Shown: positions 7,360 through 16,559 of the stretch, piece by piece
How positions within the stretch are numbered: position 1 is the stretch's first letter
Layout of the letters: each line of letters starts with the position of its first letter
Assembly: GCF_005166025.1 (NCBI RefSeq)
Contig: NZ_CP028923.1
Location: forward strand, 1,366,001-1,430,000
Direction of reading: 5' to 3'
DNA from: Mangrovivirga cuniculi
GTDB taxonomy: Bacteria > Bacteroidota > Bacteroidia > Cytophagales > Cyclobacteriaceae
DNA: 64,000 nt
Translations under genes and position numbers: made by a program
The notes under the pieces: generated by a model
Told to the model about the DNA's origin: nothing
What the model saw: only the letters and a program-made list of their open reading frames with translations
Database searches by the model: none

Positions 7360-10300
7360 CTATTTGTCTGAATCCCTACTAAAAGAAATAGTACCTAACT
7401 TATCAATCAGCTTTTTTAACAATTCAAAATATAAAATTATGTATAATACGAAAGTCATAAACCAGATGACCAAAGTATTAAATATAAAGGTAGAAAAATT
7501 AATTCCTAAAAAGTGTTTCTCCGGAGCGTAAAAATGTGCTCTGTAATCTAGTTTATGTTTCGGATATGTTTCTGTATTATAAATAGGGTTAATCTGTTGT
7601 AAAAGACCACCTTTATATTCCAAAATTCTATCTTCTGTCGAAATATTTCTTACCAGATCGCTCAGGCTTTCATTAAAATATTCATTTTTTAATTCAGCAA
7701 GGTATTCTTCGCCATATTTATCTTCAGCTTCATGAACTGTTTTAGCAAGCTTTTTATTCATGAAATTAAATATTTCATAATATCCTTCCTCTATCTGATC
7801 AAGATATTGATTAAGTTCTTCAGCTTTTTCTTCATCAAATTGTTTATAGGCATCAGCTTTTAATTCTGGCAATTCGGCATTTTCAAATTGTTTAATGTTT
7901 GCTTCATGAACTGAATAACCTGCCTTTAGCTTGTCCAGTTCTCTTAAGATTAGTGAATAATCCTCTTCCGCAATATCCAGTGTAGAATCCGTTTGGATAT
8001 TTACATTTTTAACTACTGCATCAATTTTCTCCTTTAATTTAGGAATATGATAAGCAGTAGCATAATCAGCTTTCATTTGTAATTGCTCGAAAGGATATAT
8101 TCCACTTTCGTATTTATTATCCTTAAACTGTTTCACTGCCATAGCTTCAAAAGCCCATCTTGATGCCATCATGTCAGCAACTATTGGTACTTCCCCTTTG
8201 CTACTGATAGTCGTATTTAGCTTATCAAAAGGAAATAACAGGCCACTGAGGATCATTTGTGGAATCAGCAGTATCGGAATTAAAATATATACAGTTACAG
8301 CTGAATTAAAGGCCGAACTGATATTGAGGCCCAGTATATTCGCAAAGCAGCTTAGACTGAATAAAATAAACCAGTAAGGAAGGGTCATTCCCTGTATTTC
8401 AAGAATAAAATTGCCGATCAGAACAAAAAGCAAAGTCTGAATTGCAGAAATTAAAAACAGGTTAGTGATCTTAGATAGCAAATAAGAATTCCAGCTTAGA
8501 TTCAAGAACGCTTCCCGTTTTAGGATTTTTCTATCCTTAATAATTTCCTCTGCACTGACAGACAATCCCATAAACAGAGCCACAACGATTGCCATCATCA
8601 TAAATGCAGGGATGTTTTCATTAAATCTAAAGAAATAACTGCCTGCATCAGGAGAATTTTTATACCTGATGATAAATGCCAGTATAATAGCAAGTAATGG
8701 AGCTTCAAGAAGATTAATTGTCAGGTATTGCTTATTACTAATCTTTGAAAGAAAATCTCTTTTCACAAATACCATCATCTGCTTGAGCTTAGATGGAATA
8801 TTTAGTGATTTTGGAGGTTCTTCTTTAACCGGCTCAACCTTTTTAAGTGAGAATTTCTCTTTAAATAAGTTATACCAATCTTTCGGATTCATTTTCCGTT
8901 TATTGGTAAATTCCCCATATTCATCAACAACCTTGGCCTCGATGATATTAAATATCTGTTCCGGGTTAACGTTGCCACATGACGCACATTGTCCACGTTC
9001 GCTATCTACCTGGTTTGAAGCACTTTTGAAATAAGTTACTGCTCCAACAGGGTTGCCATAATAGGCAGGATATCCTCCAGTGTCGAGGATGTACATCTTA
9101 TCAAACATTTTGTAGATGTCTGAAGATGGTTGATGGATTACTACAAATATTAATTTTCCTTTTAGAGAAAGTTCTTTAAGAAGGTCAATTACATTTTCAG
9201 AATCTCGAGATGAAAGTCCTGAAGTTGGTTCATCAACAAACATAACCGAAGGCTCCCTGATTAATTCCAAAGCTATATTCAGCCTTTTTCTCTGCCCACC
9301 GGAAATAGTTTTATCCAATACTGATCCTACTCGGAGATCTTTACGTTGCTCGAGCCCCAGGCTCTGAAGAACGTCCATCACTCGTTCATCTATTTCCTTA
9401 TCTGACAGATCTGCGAAGCATAGTTTAGCATTGTAAAATAGGTTTTCGTAAACAGTCAGCTCTTCTATTAGCAAGTCATCCTGAGCGACATATCCTATTA
9501 CGCCATGAATATTTTCTTTTTCTTCAAAAATATCAAAGCCATTAATAGTGATTTTTCCTGAGGATGGTTTGTTAATACCGGCCAGGACATTAAGTAAAGT
9601 GGTTTTACCTGCTCCACTTGCCCCCATGATACCGATGAGTTTTCCGGGACCTTCAGAAATATTGATATCTCTGAGTCCGACACCTCCGTTTGGAAACTTG
9701 TATTCAACATCGATCGCATTGAAACTAAGCTTAACATCTTCGGCATCAGATCTGAAATTTCTAATTAACTCTGAATAATATAAAGCTGCTCCGGCCGGGG
9801 TTTTGATCGTTGACCCGTGACCAAAAAGGTAAACACGGCCAGGTTTCATTATAAAACCATTAAGAACGATCTCGTCGTTCCCTATATATTTCACAAAATA
9901 GAGATCAACACTAGAAACCACCAGAAATATGATCTCTCCGTTTATGTCTGTTTGAACATGTTTAAACGGAACACCTTCTTGTGGCTTCTTATCACTCAGA
10001 CAGAGTATGTTTTCAAAGTTGATCTTATCACAGCTTTCTTCAGACACAAAACTTCTGATAAGTTCGTATTCTTCGTTAGAAAATTTAAACACTTCAGAGA
10101 CAGTGTTTATAATCTCCATTCGCTGTGGAGTGAACTTTTTATCTGAAGCTACAAGTTCAAATAGCTTAATTAATACAACAACCTTCTGTTTTTGAGTAAG
10201 TGTTTTATTGATCTTCTTACATATAGCAAGAGTTTTAACAGAATCTCGTACAGAGGTTAGTTTTCGTTCTTTTTTAGGTTTGTCATCGGAATCGGAAGAT

Positions 10301-10494
10301 TTTCTCTTTCTTTCCTTTTTCTCTTCCTGAGAATACTTATCGTAAAGATCGAGATACTCCTTTACAGAGTCCTGATCAAGTTCCTGTTTGAAATAATCTA
10401 TTACAAACTTCCGCTCATTATCAGTTACCCCTCCATCCTGTTTTGTAATAATGGCAAACAGTTGAGTTAAGGCTTTTAATATTTCTTCACTCAT
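7360..10494 (-). CDS. TerB-like/ABCG-type ABC transporter fusion, 1044 residues
   Basis: A very long half-transporter. Residues 1-60 and about 95-150 look like two TerB-type helical segments (acidic DGGVTDNERKF), separated by a charged, Lys/Ser-rich linker. About 165-250 is a small beta domain. The ABC ATPase follows: Walker A GASGAGKTT near 290, signature ISGGQRKRLN near 400, Walker B VMFVDEPTSGL near 420, as in ABCG/White proteins. A CASCGN CxxC motif sits near 503. ABC2-type membrane segments start near 600, and a charged, coiled-coil-rich insert of about 200 residues (about 770-985) precedes the last membrane helix near 990-1025. It lies 48 bp after siaC, in line with the Sia/Che genes. 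The substrate is unknown. Confidence 0.85.
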   Translation of the reverse strand: MSEEILKALTQLFAIITKQDGGVTDNERKFVIDYFKQELDQDSVKEYLDLYDKYSQEEKKERKRKSSDSDDKPKKERKLTSVRDSVKTLAICKKINKTLTQKQKVVVLIKLFELVASDKKFTPQRMEIINTVSEVFKFSNEEYELIRSFVSEESCDKINFENILCLSDKKPQEGVPFKHVQTDINGEIIFLVVSSVDLYFVKYIGNDEIVLNGFIMKPGRVYLFGHGSTIKTPAGAALYYSELIRNFRSDAEDVKLSFNAIDVEYKFPNGGVGLRDINISEGPGKLIGIMGASGAGKTTLLNVLAGINKPSSGKITINGFDIFEEKENIHGVIGYVAQDDLLIEELTVYENLFYNAKLCFADLSDKEIDERVMDVLQSLGLEQRKDLRVGSVLDKTISGGQRKRLNIALELIREPSVMFVDEPTSGLSSRDSENVIDLLKELSLKGKLIFVVIHQPSSDIYKMFDKMYILDTGGYPAYYGNPVGAVTYFKSASNQVDSERGQCASCGNVNPEQIFNIIEAKVVDEYGEFTNKRKMNPKDWYNLFKEKFSLKKVEPVKEEPPKSLNIPSKLKQMMVFVKRDFLSKISNKQYLTINLLEAPLLAIILAFIIRYKNSPDAGSYFFRFNENIPAFMMMAIVVALFMGLSVSAEEIIKDRKILKREAFLNLSWNSYLLSKITNLFLISAIQTLLFVLIGNFILEIQGMTLPYWFILFSLSCFANILGLNISSAFNSAVTVYILIPILLIPQMILSGLLFPFDKLNTTISSKGEVPIVADMMASRWAFEAMAVKQFKDNKYESGIYPFEQLQMKADYATAYHIPKLKEKIDAVVKNVNIQTDSTLDIAEEDYSLILRELDKLKAGYSVHEANIKQFENAELPELKADAYKQFDEEKAEELNQYLDQIEEGYYEIFNFMNKKLAKTVHEAEDKYGEEYLAELKNEYFNESLSDLVRNISTEDRILEYKGGLLQQINPIYNTETYPKHKLDYRAHFYAPEKHFLGINFSTFIFNTLVIWFMTFVLYIILYFELLKKLIDKLGTISFSRDSDK

Positions 10495-10542
10495 GTCCTG
10501 ATCTAAAAAATCTTACCTAAAAGAAAAAAATGTATTTAGTAA

Positions 10543-10905
10543 TTAATAGGTTTTGAATTCGAATGGCAATTCTACCAATTCAGAAAATTCTTCTCCTGCT
10601 TCTTCCATATCTTCATCATCTTCGTGGAAGTACCAGTGAATTGTCGTATTGTCAATATCTTCAAGAGCAGACAATACATCAAGGATCAGTTTCGATGACG
10701 CTGTATTAAAATATTCTAATTTAAATACAAAGTCAGTTTTATCATTTGGATCCTCGCTGTAAGATTCGAGCCATTCCAGAATTGGATTGAAAAATTCTGC
10801 TGAATCTTCAGGTAATGACCTACCTGATATCTCAAATATCCCATTTGATTTATCAAGGATGATTTTAGGAGTATCTTCTGTACCTTCGAGGTTTATAATT
10901 TCCAT
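10543..10905 (-). CDS. siaC: SiaC-family phosphoprotein (DUF1987)
   Basis: A 120-residue protein matching the SiaC family (DUF1987). In Pseudomonas aeruginosa SiaC is switched by phosphorylation of Thr68, by kinase SiaB and phosphatase SiaA, and when unphosphorylated it binds and activates the diguanylate cyclase SiaD. Here the conserved segment FKLEYFNTASSK places the threonine exactly at residue 68. The gene sits 23 bp after siaB and 48 bp before the ABCG-like transporter. No GGDEF protein is visible in this window, so the partner of the unphosphorylated form is open. The fold resembles STAS anti-sigma-antagonists. Confidence 0.85.
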   Translation of the reverse strand: MEIINLEGTEDTPKIILDKSNGIFEISGRSLPEDSAEFFNPILEWLESYSEDPNDKTDFVFKLEYFNTASSKLILDVLSALEDIDNTTIHWYFHEDDEDMEEAGEEFSELVELPFEFKTY

Positions 10906-10928
10906 TTTCTTAATCGTTTTTTATTTTT

Positions 10929-11471
10929 TTAAACTCTTGAAATTAAAGTTTGAAGAGAGAAAAATGAATGACTATCGTCGATCTCTATAAAGTCAAAGTT
11001 AAGCGGTTTTCCTGATTTTCTTGCCATATCAACGAAACCTAATCCTGCACCACCTTTATCTGAAAGGCTTCCGCTCTTAATAGTTTCTTTATATAACTGT
11101 TTCAGGCCATCTTTATCTAAAGAATTAATCTTTTCCAGCTTTACTTTGATTTCACTTACATCAGCACTTTTACAAGCATTGCCTGATGTAATCAAATATT
11201 CGCTGTCGCTTTTCCCAAGCATAAAAATGGCGTTTTGCCTCCCTTTGCCATTGTTTTCAGTGTTTTCACTGTGCTTAACGATGTTTTGAAGTGCTTCCAC
11301 CATCACATTAAAGACTTTTCTTTTAATGCTGGAATCCTCACCGATCGCATCCATGTTTCTTTCAGCCATGGATAAGACCGATTTCGTGATTTCCTGGGTG
11401 AACTCACCCTCATAAACTAGGATCAAATGATGATCCAGCATCGTTTTATGCAGGTCATATACATATTTCAT
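10929..11471 (-). CDS. siaB: SiaB-family protein kinase (DUF6272)
   Basis: A 180-residue GHKL-type kinase of the SiaB family. It shows an N-box-like helix (NVMVEALQNIVKHSE) and the glycine-rich lid GGAGLGFVDMARKSG. SiaB phosphorylates SiaC on threonine. The neighbours fit: siaC downstream by 23 bp, and a SpoIIE-type phosphatase upstream by about 130 bp, the SiaA-SiaB-SiaC order seen in Pseudomonas. The 129-bp gap before it could hold an internal promoter; I see no clear consensus box. Confidence 0.83.
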   Translation of the reverse strand: MKYVYDLHKTMLDHHLILVYEGEFTQEITKSVLSMAERNMDAIGEDSSIKRKVFNVMVEALQNIVKHSENTENNGKGRQNAIFMLGKSDSEYLITSGNACKSADVSEIKVKLEKINSLDKDGLKQLYKETIKSGSLSDKGGAGLGFVDMARKSGKPLNFDFIEIDDSHSFFSLQTLISRV

Positions 11472-11600
11472 TGGAACAGATTTATTAAAAATTGTGTTTA
11501 AAAAATTACTTTTATCGTTGTTATTTATTCATTCAGTTAAAAAAACGAATATAAAGATTCCAAGATAGTTATTTTATTTTGGAATTATTCTTCGTTATTA

Positions 11601-14600
11601 TCAAAACTTGATTCCGATCATCAGAACATCATCAGTTTGTTTTTCGTCACTCTTCCAATCTTCCCAAGTATTCTTAAATATACCGTAAACATCTTTCATT
11701 GACTTAGTATGATGGTCCATAATTAGTTGTCGTGTACGTTTTGGACCAAATTTACGGTTTTGTGGGCCTCCAAACTGATCAGGGAATCCATCAGAACAGA
11801 AATATGCTGAATCTCCTTCCTTGAATTCAATCACTGTATTAGTGAATTCAGTCTGGTTTTTGAACAGTCCACCACCAATTGGGAATTTGTTTCCTTTTAC
11901 TTCCATCATTTCGCCGTCTTTTACCATGTAAAGAGGCCTGTGAGCACCTGCATACTCAAGTGTTTGATCTTTTAAATTGATCTTACAAAGTGCAATGTCC
12001 ATACCATCTTTGGTCTTTGAATCATCGCTGTCCTGACGTAGCGTAGATGTTACACCTTCATCCAGAAGGTCAAGAATTTTACCAGGTTCCGTTACCTTTC
12101 TTGATCTTACAATATCATTTAATAAGAAATACCCTATCAATGAAAGTAGTGCGCCCGGAACTCCATGACCTGTACAATCTACAGCAGCAATAAAAATATC
12201 GTCACCAGACTGCAAATACCATGGGAAGTCACCACTGACCACATCTTTTGGTCTGTAGAAAATGAATGATTCCGGAAGGGTTCTGTTGATCACTTTATTA
12301 TTTGGAAGAATTGCCCCCTGAATACGCTTAGCATAATTTATCGAGTCATTGATCTTTTTGTTTTTATTCTGGATCTCTAACTCAATAGCCTTTCTAGCTG
12401 TGATATCGTGAGATACGACAAGAACTGATTCTATATTTTCAGCTTCGTTGTATTCAGGAATAGCATTCACCTGCATCACGAGTTTCCCATTATCTGTAGG
12501 AAAATCGATCTCATTGGTAATTTTTTCTTTATTTTCTTTAACCAGGTTAAGTACTTCTAACCAGTAATCAGTTATACCTGAATTCAGGTCCAGTTCTGCT
12601 ACCTGTTTGTGTAGATAATTCTCAGGCTGCTGGCCGGTAAAAGTTTCAATTGTCGGGTTAATATAACTTACTTCCCCATCAGATTCTATCCTGGTAATAA
12701 GGTCAGGTGAGTTTTCAGAAAGCGACTGCATTTTACTTCGCATTCTTTGCTCTTGTTCTGCACGTCTTCTTTCGGTAATATCCCTTGAATTGACAATAAT
12801 TCCCTGAATCGCCTTATCATGTAGAAGGTTGTTTCCGGTAGACTCGATCCAGATAAGATTACCTTCAGAAGTTTGGTATTCATACTGGATAGTAACTTGC
12901 TCATCAGGATTCTCAAGGAGCTTCTGGAACATATCGTTAAAGTGATTTTTGTATTCATCATCAACGAATTTTATATCCTTGATACCGATCATCTCTTCGG
13001 TTTTGTGTCCGAAGATTCGCTCAACCGATGGCGAAATGTATCTGATCGTCTGATCTTCTTCATAAATAGTAATAACCTCAGAGGCATTTTCAAGAAGTAA
13101 CTGCATTCTTTTTTGAGTACGGTTTACTTCTTCTATTTGCTCTTCTAGCTGGTTATTAGTTCTCTTTAACTCTTCCTGAGTAGCCTCCATTTCTTCAGCA
13201 TTCTGTCTTAAGACTTCCTGCTTTTCCTGAAGTTCGTTACTCATGGCCTGAGATTCTTCTAAAAGCTTTCTTGTACGGTCATTTACCTGGATATTAAAAA
13301 TTGTCTGGGCAATGATAGTCGACAATTCTTCAACGAATTTCACGTGAGTAGGAGTGAATTTCTTAAACCCGGCGATCTCAACTACACCATAAACAATTTC
13401 ATTAGCGATCAAAGGAACGATCAATAATGAAGTTGGCCTTTGTTCTCCGAGCAATCCGCTGGTAAGTGTTACATAATCATAGGGAATTTCAGTTCTGAAA
13501 ACTGTATCTCTTTCTGCCCATGCCTGGCCTACCAGTCCTTCAGCAAATTTAAACTTTGCTTTTAATTGCTTTTGTTTATTGTAAGCGTAAACGGCTCTCG
13601 CCTCTGCAAAGTCTTCTTCTTCTTTTTGATTTTGAACAACATAAAAAGCACCTTGAATTGCTTCAGTCTTTTTAGTAATGTACTTTATCAATTCATATCC
13701 AAGAGTATCCAGGTCATTGTGTGCACGTAGGATTTCTCCGATCTCAGCCACACCAACGACGATCCAGTTTCTTTCCTGGTCACGCTTTTCAGCCTGCTGG
13801 ATACTATCACGCATATTGATTAGTGATGTACCGATCGTATCTTCAGAAGAAAGAGGTTCGAATTCGGCATCGTAATCTCCTTCTCCAATATTCTTAGCAA
13901 AGTTTGCTGTTCTCTTAAGGCCTGATACAAGGTTGCGGGTTGCTGAAGCTATCTGACCGATTTCATCTTTTCCTTTTATTCGAATTCTTTCGGGAAGAAC
14001 TCCTTTTGATAACTTTTTAACTATCTCTTGAAGTTCTTTTAAAGGTCTTGTCAGAGATCTCGTTACTAAAAGACTGATAACAATAGTGAAAATAAGAGCT
14101 GCTACACCACCTATGATCAGTTTTCTTAACAGGTCATAAGAAGTAGAATAAATTTCTTCCTGATCTATTTTTGAAATTATGCCCCAGTTTGTTCCTTCAA
14201 CCGGTCTCCAGACTGATAATACTGGAGTTCCGGAATAATCAATGTCTTGCATGCTTCCAAGAGTATCCGTTTTGATGACTCTTCTAATGGCATTTTGTTG
14301 ATTACCCTGTTCTTCTATATCAACACTTCTCTTTACCAGTTCACTACCAATTTCTCTTGATGGGCTAACATAGATTCCGCGATCCAGTATATTTGTTACC
14401 AGGAGGTTTTCACCCGTTTTTCCCATATAAGAAGTATCGGATAGAATTGAATTAATTTCTTCGATTCCATGTCCGGATACAATATACCCTACGTTTGTGC
14501 CATTAAATTTAACAGGTGCCGCAGTATAATATCTAAAGCCATCTTCAGTTTCCTGAAGATTTCCTACTGCAGGACCATCAGTTGCTTTCATTAAAATACT

Positions 14601-15023
14601 TTCGGCTTTATCCTCGATATTTATTCCTGATATTCCTTCGGTAGAAGTAAGGATAGTACCGGTGATATCAGTGAAATATAAGTCCTTTTCAGTTAACGAG
14701 TATATTTTTGAATTAAGGACAGGAGTTATCAGACTGTCAACACTATCAGCATTGATGTAACTATAATTGTTGTACAAAGCCATAGCCTCTCTTAAAGCAA
14801 GGTCTTCCGTGATGATCTCGACTTTGCTTTTATTTAAGTTAAGTCTGTTAATAACGTCTTTTTCAATCGACCTGTTTACAACAGAAAGCTGGGTTAAATA
14901 TTCTGATTCTAGTTTATCTCTATTAAGGTTGTATGCCACAGTAATAGACATAGCAACACCTATCAGAACAATTAACGCTGTTAAAGTCGTTATTTTTCCC
15001 CCGATATTGATGTTTTTAAACAT
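11601..15023 (-). CDS. SiaA-like membrane sensor PP2C (SpoIIE) phosphatase
   Basis: An 1140-residue receptor. Membrane helix 1 (about 10-30), a Cache-type extracytoplasmic sensor domain (about 35-300), membrane helix 2 (about 303-325), HAMP (about 325-375), GAF (about 420-590), coiled coil (about 590-640), two PAS domains (about 643-765 and 768-885), and a SpoIIE/PP2C phosphatase from NDSINYAKRIQGAILP (about 893) to the end. Phosphatase acidic motifs are visible: VVSGDF, AAVDCTGHGVPGALLS, DGMDIALC, FCSDGFPDQFGG. By analogy with SiaA it would dephosphorylate SiaC when its Cache domain is liganded. It is much larger than Pseudomonas SiaA, having added GAF and PAS inputs. It begins 20 bp after the GAF gene. 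Confidence 0.88.
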   Translation of the reverse strand: MFKNINIGGKITTLTALIVLIGVAMSITVAYNLNRDKLESEYLTQLSVVNRSIEKDVINRLNLNKSKVEIITEDLALREAMALYNNYSYINADSVDSLITPVLNSKIYSLTEKDLYFTDITGTILTSTEGISGINIEDKAESILMKATDGPAVGNLQETEDGFRYYTAAPVKFNGTNVGYIVSGHGIEEINSILSDTSYMGKTGENLLVTNILDRGIYVSPSREIGSELVKRSVDIEEQGNQQNAIRRVIKTDTLGSMQDIDYSGTPVLSVWRPVEGTNWGIISKIDQEEIYSTSYDLLRKLIIGGVAALIFTIVISLLVTRSLTRPLKELQEIVKKLSKGVLPERIRIKGKDEIGQIASATRNLVSGLKRTANFAKNIGEGDYDAEFEPLSSEDTIGTSLINMRDSIQQAEKRDQERNWIVVGVAEIGEILRAHNDLDTLGYELIKYITKKTEAIQGAFYVVQNQKEEEDFAEARAVYAYNKQKQLKAKFKFAEGLVGQAWAERDTVFRTEIPYDYVTLTSGLLGEQRPTSLLIVPLIANEIVYGVVEIAGFKKFTPTHVKFVEELSTIIAQTIFNIQVNDRTRKLLEESQAMSNELQEKQEVLRQNAEEMEATQEELKRTNNQLEEQIEEVNRTQKRMQLLLENASEVITIYEEDQTIRYISPSVERIFGHKTEEMIGIKDIKFVDDEYKNHFNDMFQKLLENPDEQVTIQYEYQTSEGNLIWIESTGNNLLHDKAIQGIIVNSRDITERRRAEQEQRMRSKMQSLSENSPDLITRIESDGEVSYINPTIETFTGQQPENYLHKQVAELDLNSGITDYWLEVLNLVKENKEKITNEIDFPTDNGKLVMQVNAIPEYNEAENIESVLVVSHDITARKAIELEIQNKNKKINDSINYAKRIQGAILPNNKVINRTLPESFIFYRPKDVVSGDFPWYLQSGDDIFIAAVDCTGHGVPGALLSLIGYFLLNDIVRSRKVTEPGKILDLLDEGVTSTLRQDSDDSKTKDGMDIALCKINLKDQTLEYAGAHRPLYMVKDGEMMEVKGNKFPIGGGLFKNQTEFTNTVIEFKEGDSAYFCSDGFPDQFGGPQNRKFGPKRTRQLIMDHHTKSMKDVYGIFKNTWEDWKSDEKQTDDVLMIGIKF

Positions 15024-15043
15024 AGGTGAAAAAATTAAAATTG

Positions 15044-15895
15044 TTAATCATTTGTTTCTTTTGATTGTTTCGAAGCTCTTGCTGTTTTGGCTTCATTTTT
15101 CAGCTTTTTCGCAATGTAATTCGAACACTCAGCAATGTATTTTTTCTGCGCCTCAGAAAATTGTTTGAAAGAAGCTATTTCAACAACTCCATAAAGCATT
15201 GATGAGTCCACTAAAGGAGCAACAAGCAGGGTAGAAGGAGTTGATTTACCAAGTCCTGAAACAATATTTATATAGCCCTCAGGGACATCGTTTATCTCAA
15301 TAAGCTTTTTTTCTTTTCCGACAGTACCAACGATGCCTTCGCCCACTTCGAAAGATATTTTCCTGCTTTCGCCAAAACTTAATGCATAACCGGATATCAA
15401 ATTAAGAGTTGATTTACCATTAGCTCTTTCTTTTACATAAACGGCAGCCTGCCCCGCTTCGACCACAGTGCTTATTTTATTAACAGCTTTTTCAAGAACA
15501 TTTTTAAGTTCCCCGTCCGAGTTAATAATCTTAGCAACTTCTTTGAGGTCTGAATCTTCTATTTCATCATCATTGACGATTCTTTCATCCGAATCTTCTG
15601 CATTTTCTTTGTCAGCTGCAGACTTTTTACTTGAAAAGCTTTCTGACTGATTATCTTTTCTATCATAGATCAAAAGAAAAACGATAGTAAGAAGAGCTAT
15701 TCCATAAACCCCGATGACCGTGTAATACAATTCGTTAAATTGCTTTTGGGCCATCTCGATGTTGGTCAGATTTAAGTCAGGTATATTTTGGATCAATGCA
15801 CCTTTAAAATTCTGCATCAAATAAGCCAATAATAAACCACCGACTAAAAAAATTATGAACAGCAGGCCAGCAATTTTTTTCAGGCTATTTTTCAT
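15044..15895 (-). CDS. membrane-anchored GAF-domain protein
   Basis: A 283-residue protein with two membrane helices (about 8-28 and 58-78), an acidic Ser/Asp/Glu-rich linker (about 85-115), and a C-terminal GAF domain (about 120-270) ending in a Lys-rich tail. Its GAF segment (SGLGKSTPSTLLVAPLVDSS, then YGVVEIASF) is closely related to the GAF domains of the adjacent phosphatase and of the protein at 41069-42937. It has no catalytic output, so it probably acts as a sensory partner. It lies 46 bp after cheB and 20 bp before the phosphatase gene. Confidence 0.8.
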   Translation of the reverse strand: MKNSLKKIAGLLFIIFLVGGLLLAYLMQNFKGALIQNIPDLNLTNIEMAQKQFNELYYTVIGVYGIALLTIVFLLIYDRKDNQSESFSSKKSAADKENAEDSDERIVNDDEIEDSDLKEVAKIINSDGELKNVLEKAVNKISTVVEAGQAAVYVKERANGKSTLNLISGYALSFGESRKISFEVGEGIVGTVGKEKKLIEINDVPEGYINIVSGLGKSTPSTLLVAPLVDSSMLYGVVEIASFKQFSEAQKKYIAECSNYIAKKLKNEAKTARASKQSKETND

Positions 15896-15941
15896 TTAAT
15901 TTTAAGTTTATATCTAAAAATACAGCAGCTAAATAATCAAA

Positions 15942-16535
15942 TCATTTATACTGACTGTCCAATTGTTTCAAAAAATTAATGATCTCATCAATATCTAATG
16001 AGTAATCAATTTCCGTCATGTTTTTTGCCGCTGTAGGCATTGTATCAATCATACAAGTTGACGGATCTTGTATAATTGTCAATCCACCTCTGTCTTTGAT
16101 CCGCTTCATCCCTTTTGCTCCGTCTTTGTTTGCCCCGGAGAGCAGGATACCAATCAGCTTTTCTTTATAAACATAAGCGGCTGTTTCTAAAGTGATGTCT
16201 ATTGCCGGTCTGGAATTATTTTCCAGTCTGTCAGTTGATAAAGCAAACGTATGACCGAGCTCAATGTGAAGATGATAATTGGCCGGAGCCAGGTAAACTC
16301 TTCCTCGCTTTATACTTTCTTTATCAAATGGTTCATGTACCGGTTTTACACTTTTTATACTCAAGGCCTCTACAAAACCATTTCTCACATGTTTGAGTCT
16401 ATGCAAACACATGATAATCGGCAACTTAAAATTTTCAGGGATATTTGATAAAATCTTAACTACACCCTGAAAACTTCCGGCAGATCCTCCGATAACTATG
16501 GCTTTATATTTATCGCTTAAATCGTACTTTTTCAT
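15942..16535 (-). CDS. cheB: free-standing CheB methylesterase domain
   Basis: A 197-residue CheB catalytic domain without the usual receiver domain. The triad residues are visible: Ser in GGSAGS, His in CLHRLK and Asp in SGANKDGAKGM. CheB removes methyl groups from (or deamidates) glutamates on chemoreceptors. No methyl-accepting receptor lies nearby, so the substrate may be a coiled coil of the neighbouring membrane phosphatase; this is inference. The gene lies 24 bp after cheR and 46 bp before the GAF gene. Confidence 0.85.
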   Translation of the reverse strand: MKKYDLSDKYKAIVIGGSAGSFQGVVKILSNIPENFKLPIIMCLHRLKHVRNGFVEALSIKSVKPVHEPFDKESIKRGRVYLAPANYHLHIELGHTFALSTDRLENNSRPAIDITLETAAYVYKEKLIGILLSGANKDGAKGMKRIKDRGGLTIIQDPSTCMIDTMPTAAKNMTEIDYSLDIDEIINFLKQLDSQYK

Positions 16536-16559
16536 AGTATTTGATTCAAGATCCGCCGA

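Noticed and set aside
8669-9034. 121-codon ORF on the + strand within the ABC gene.
   Set aside because: Fully antisense to a clearly coding region; no motif.
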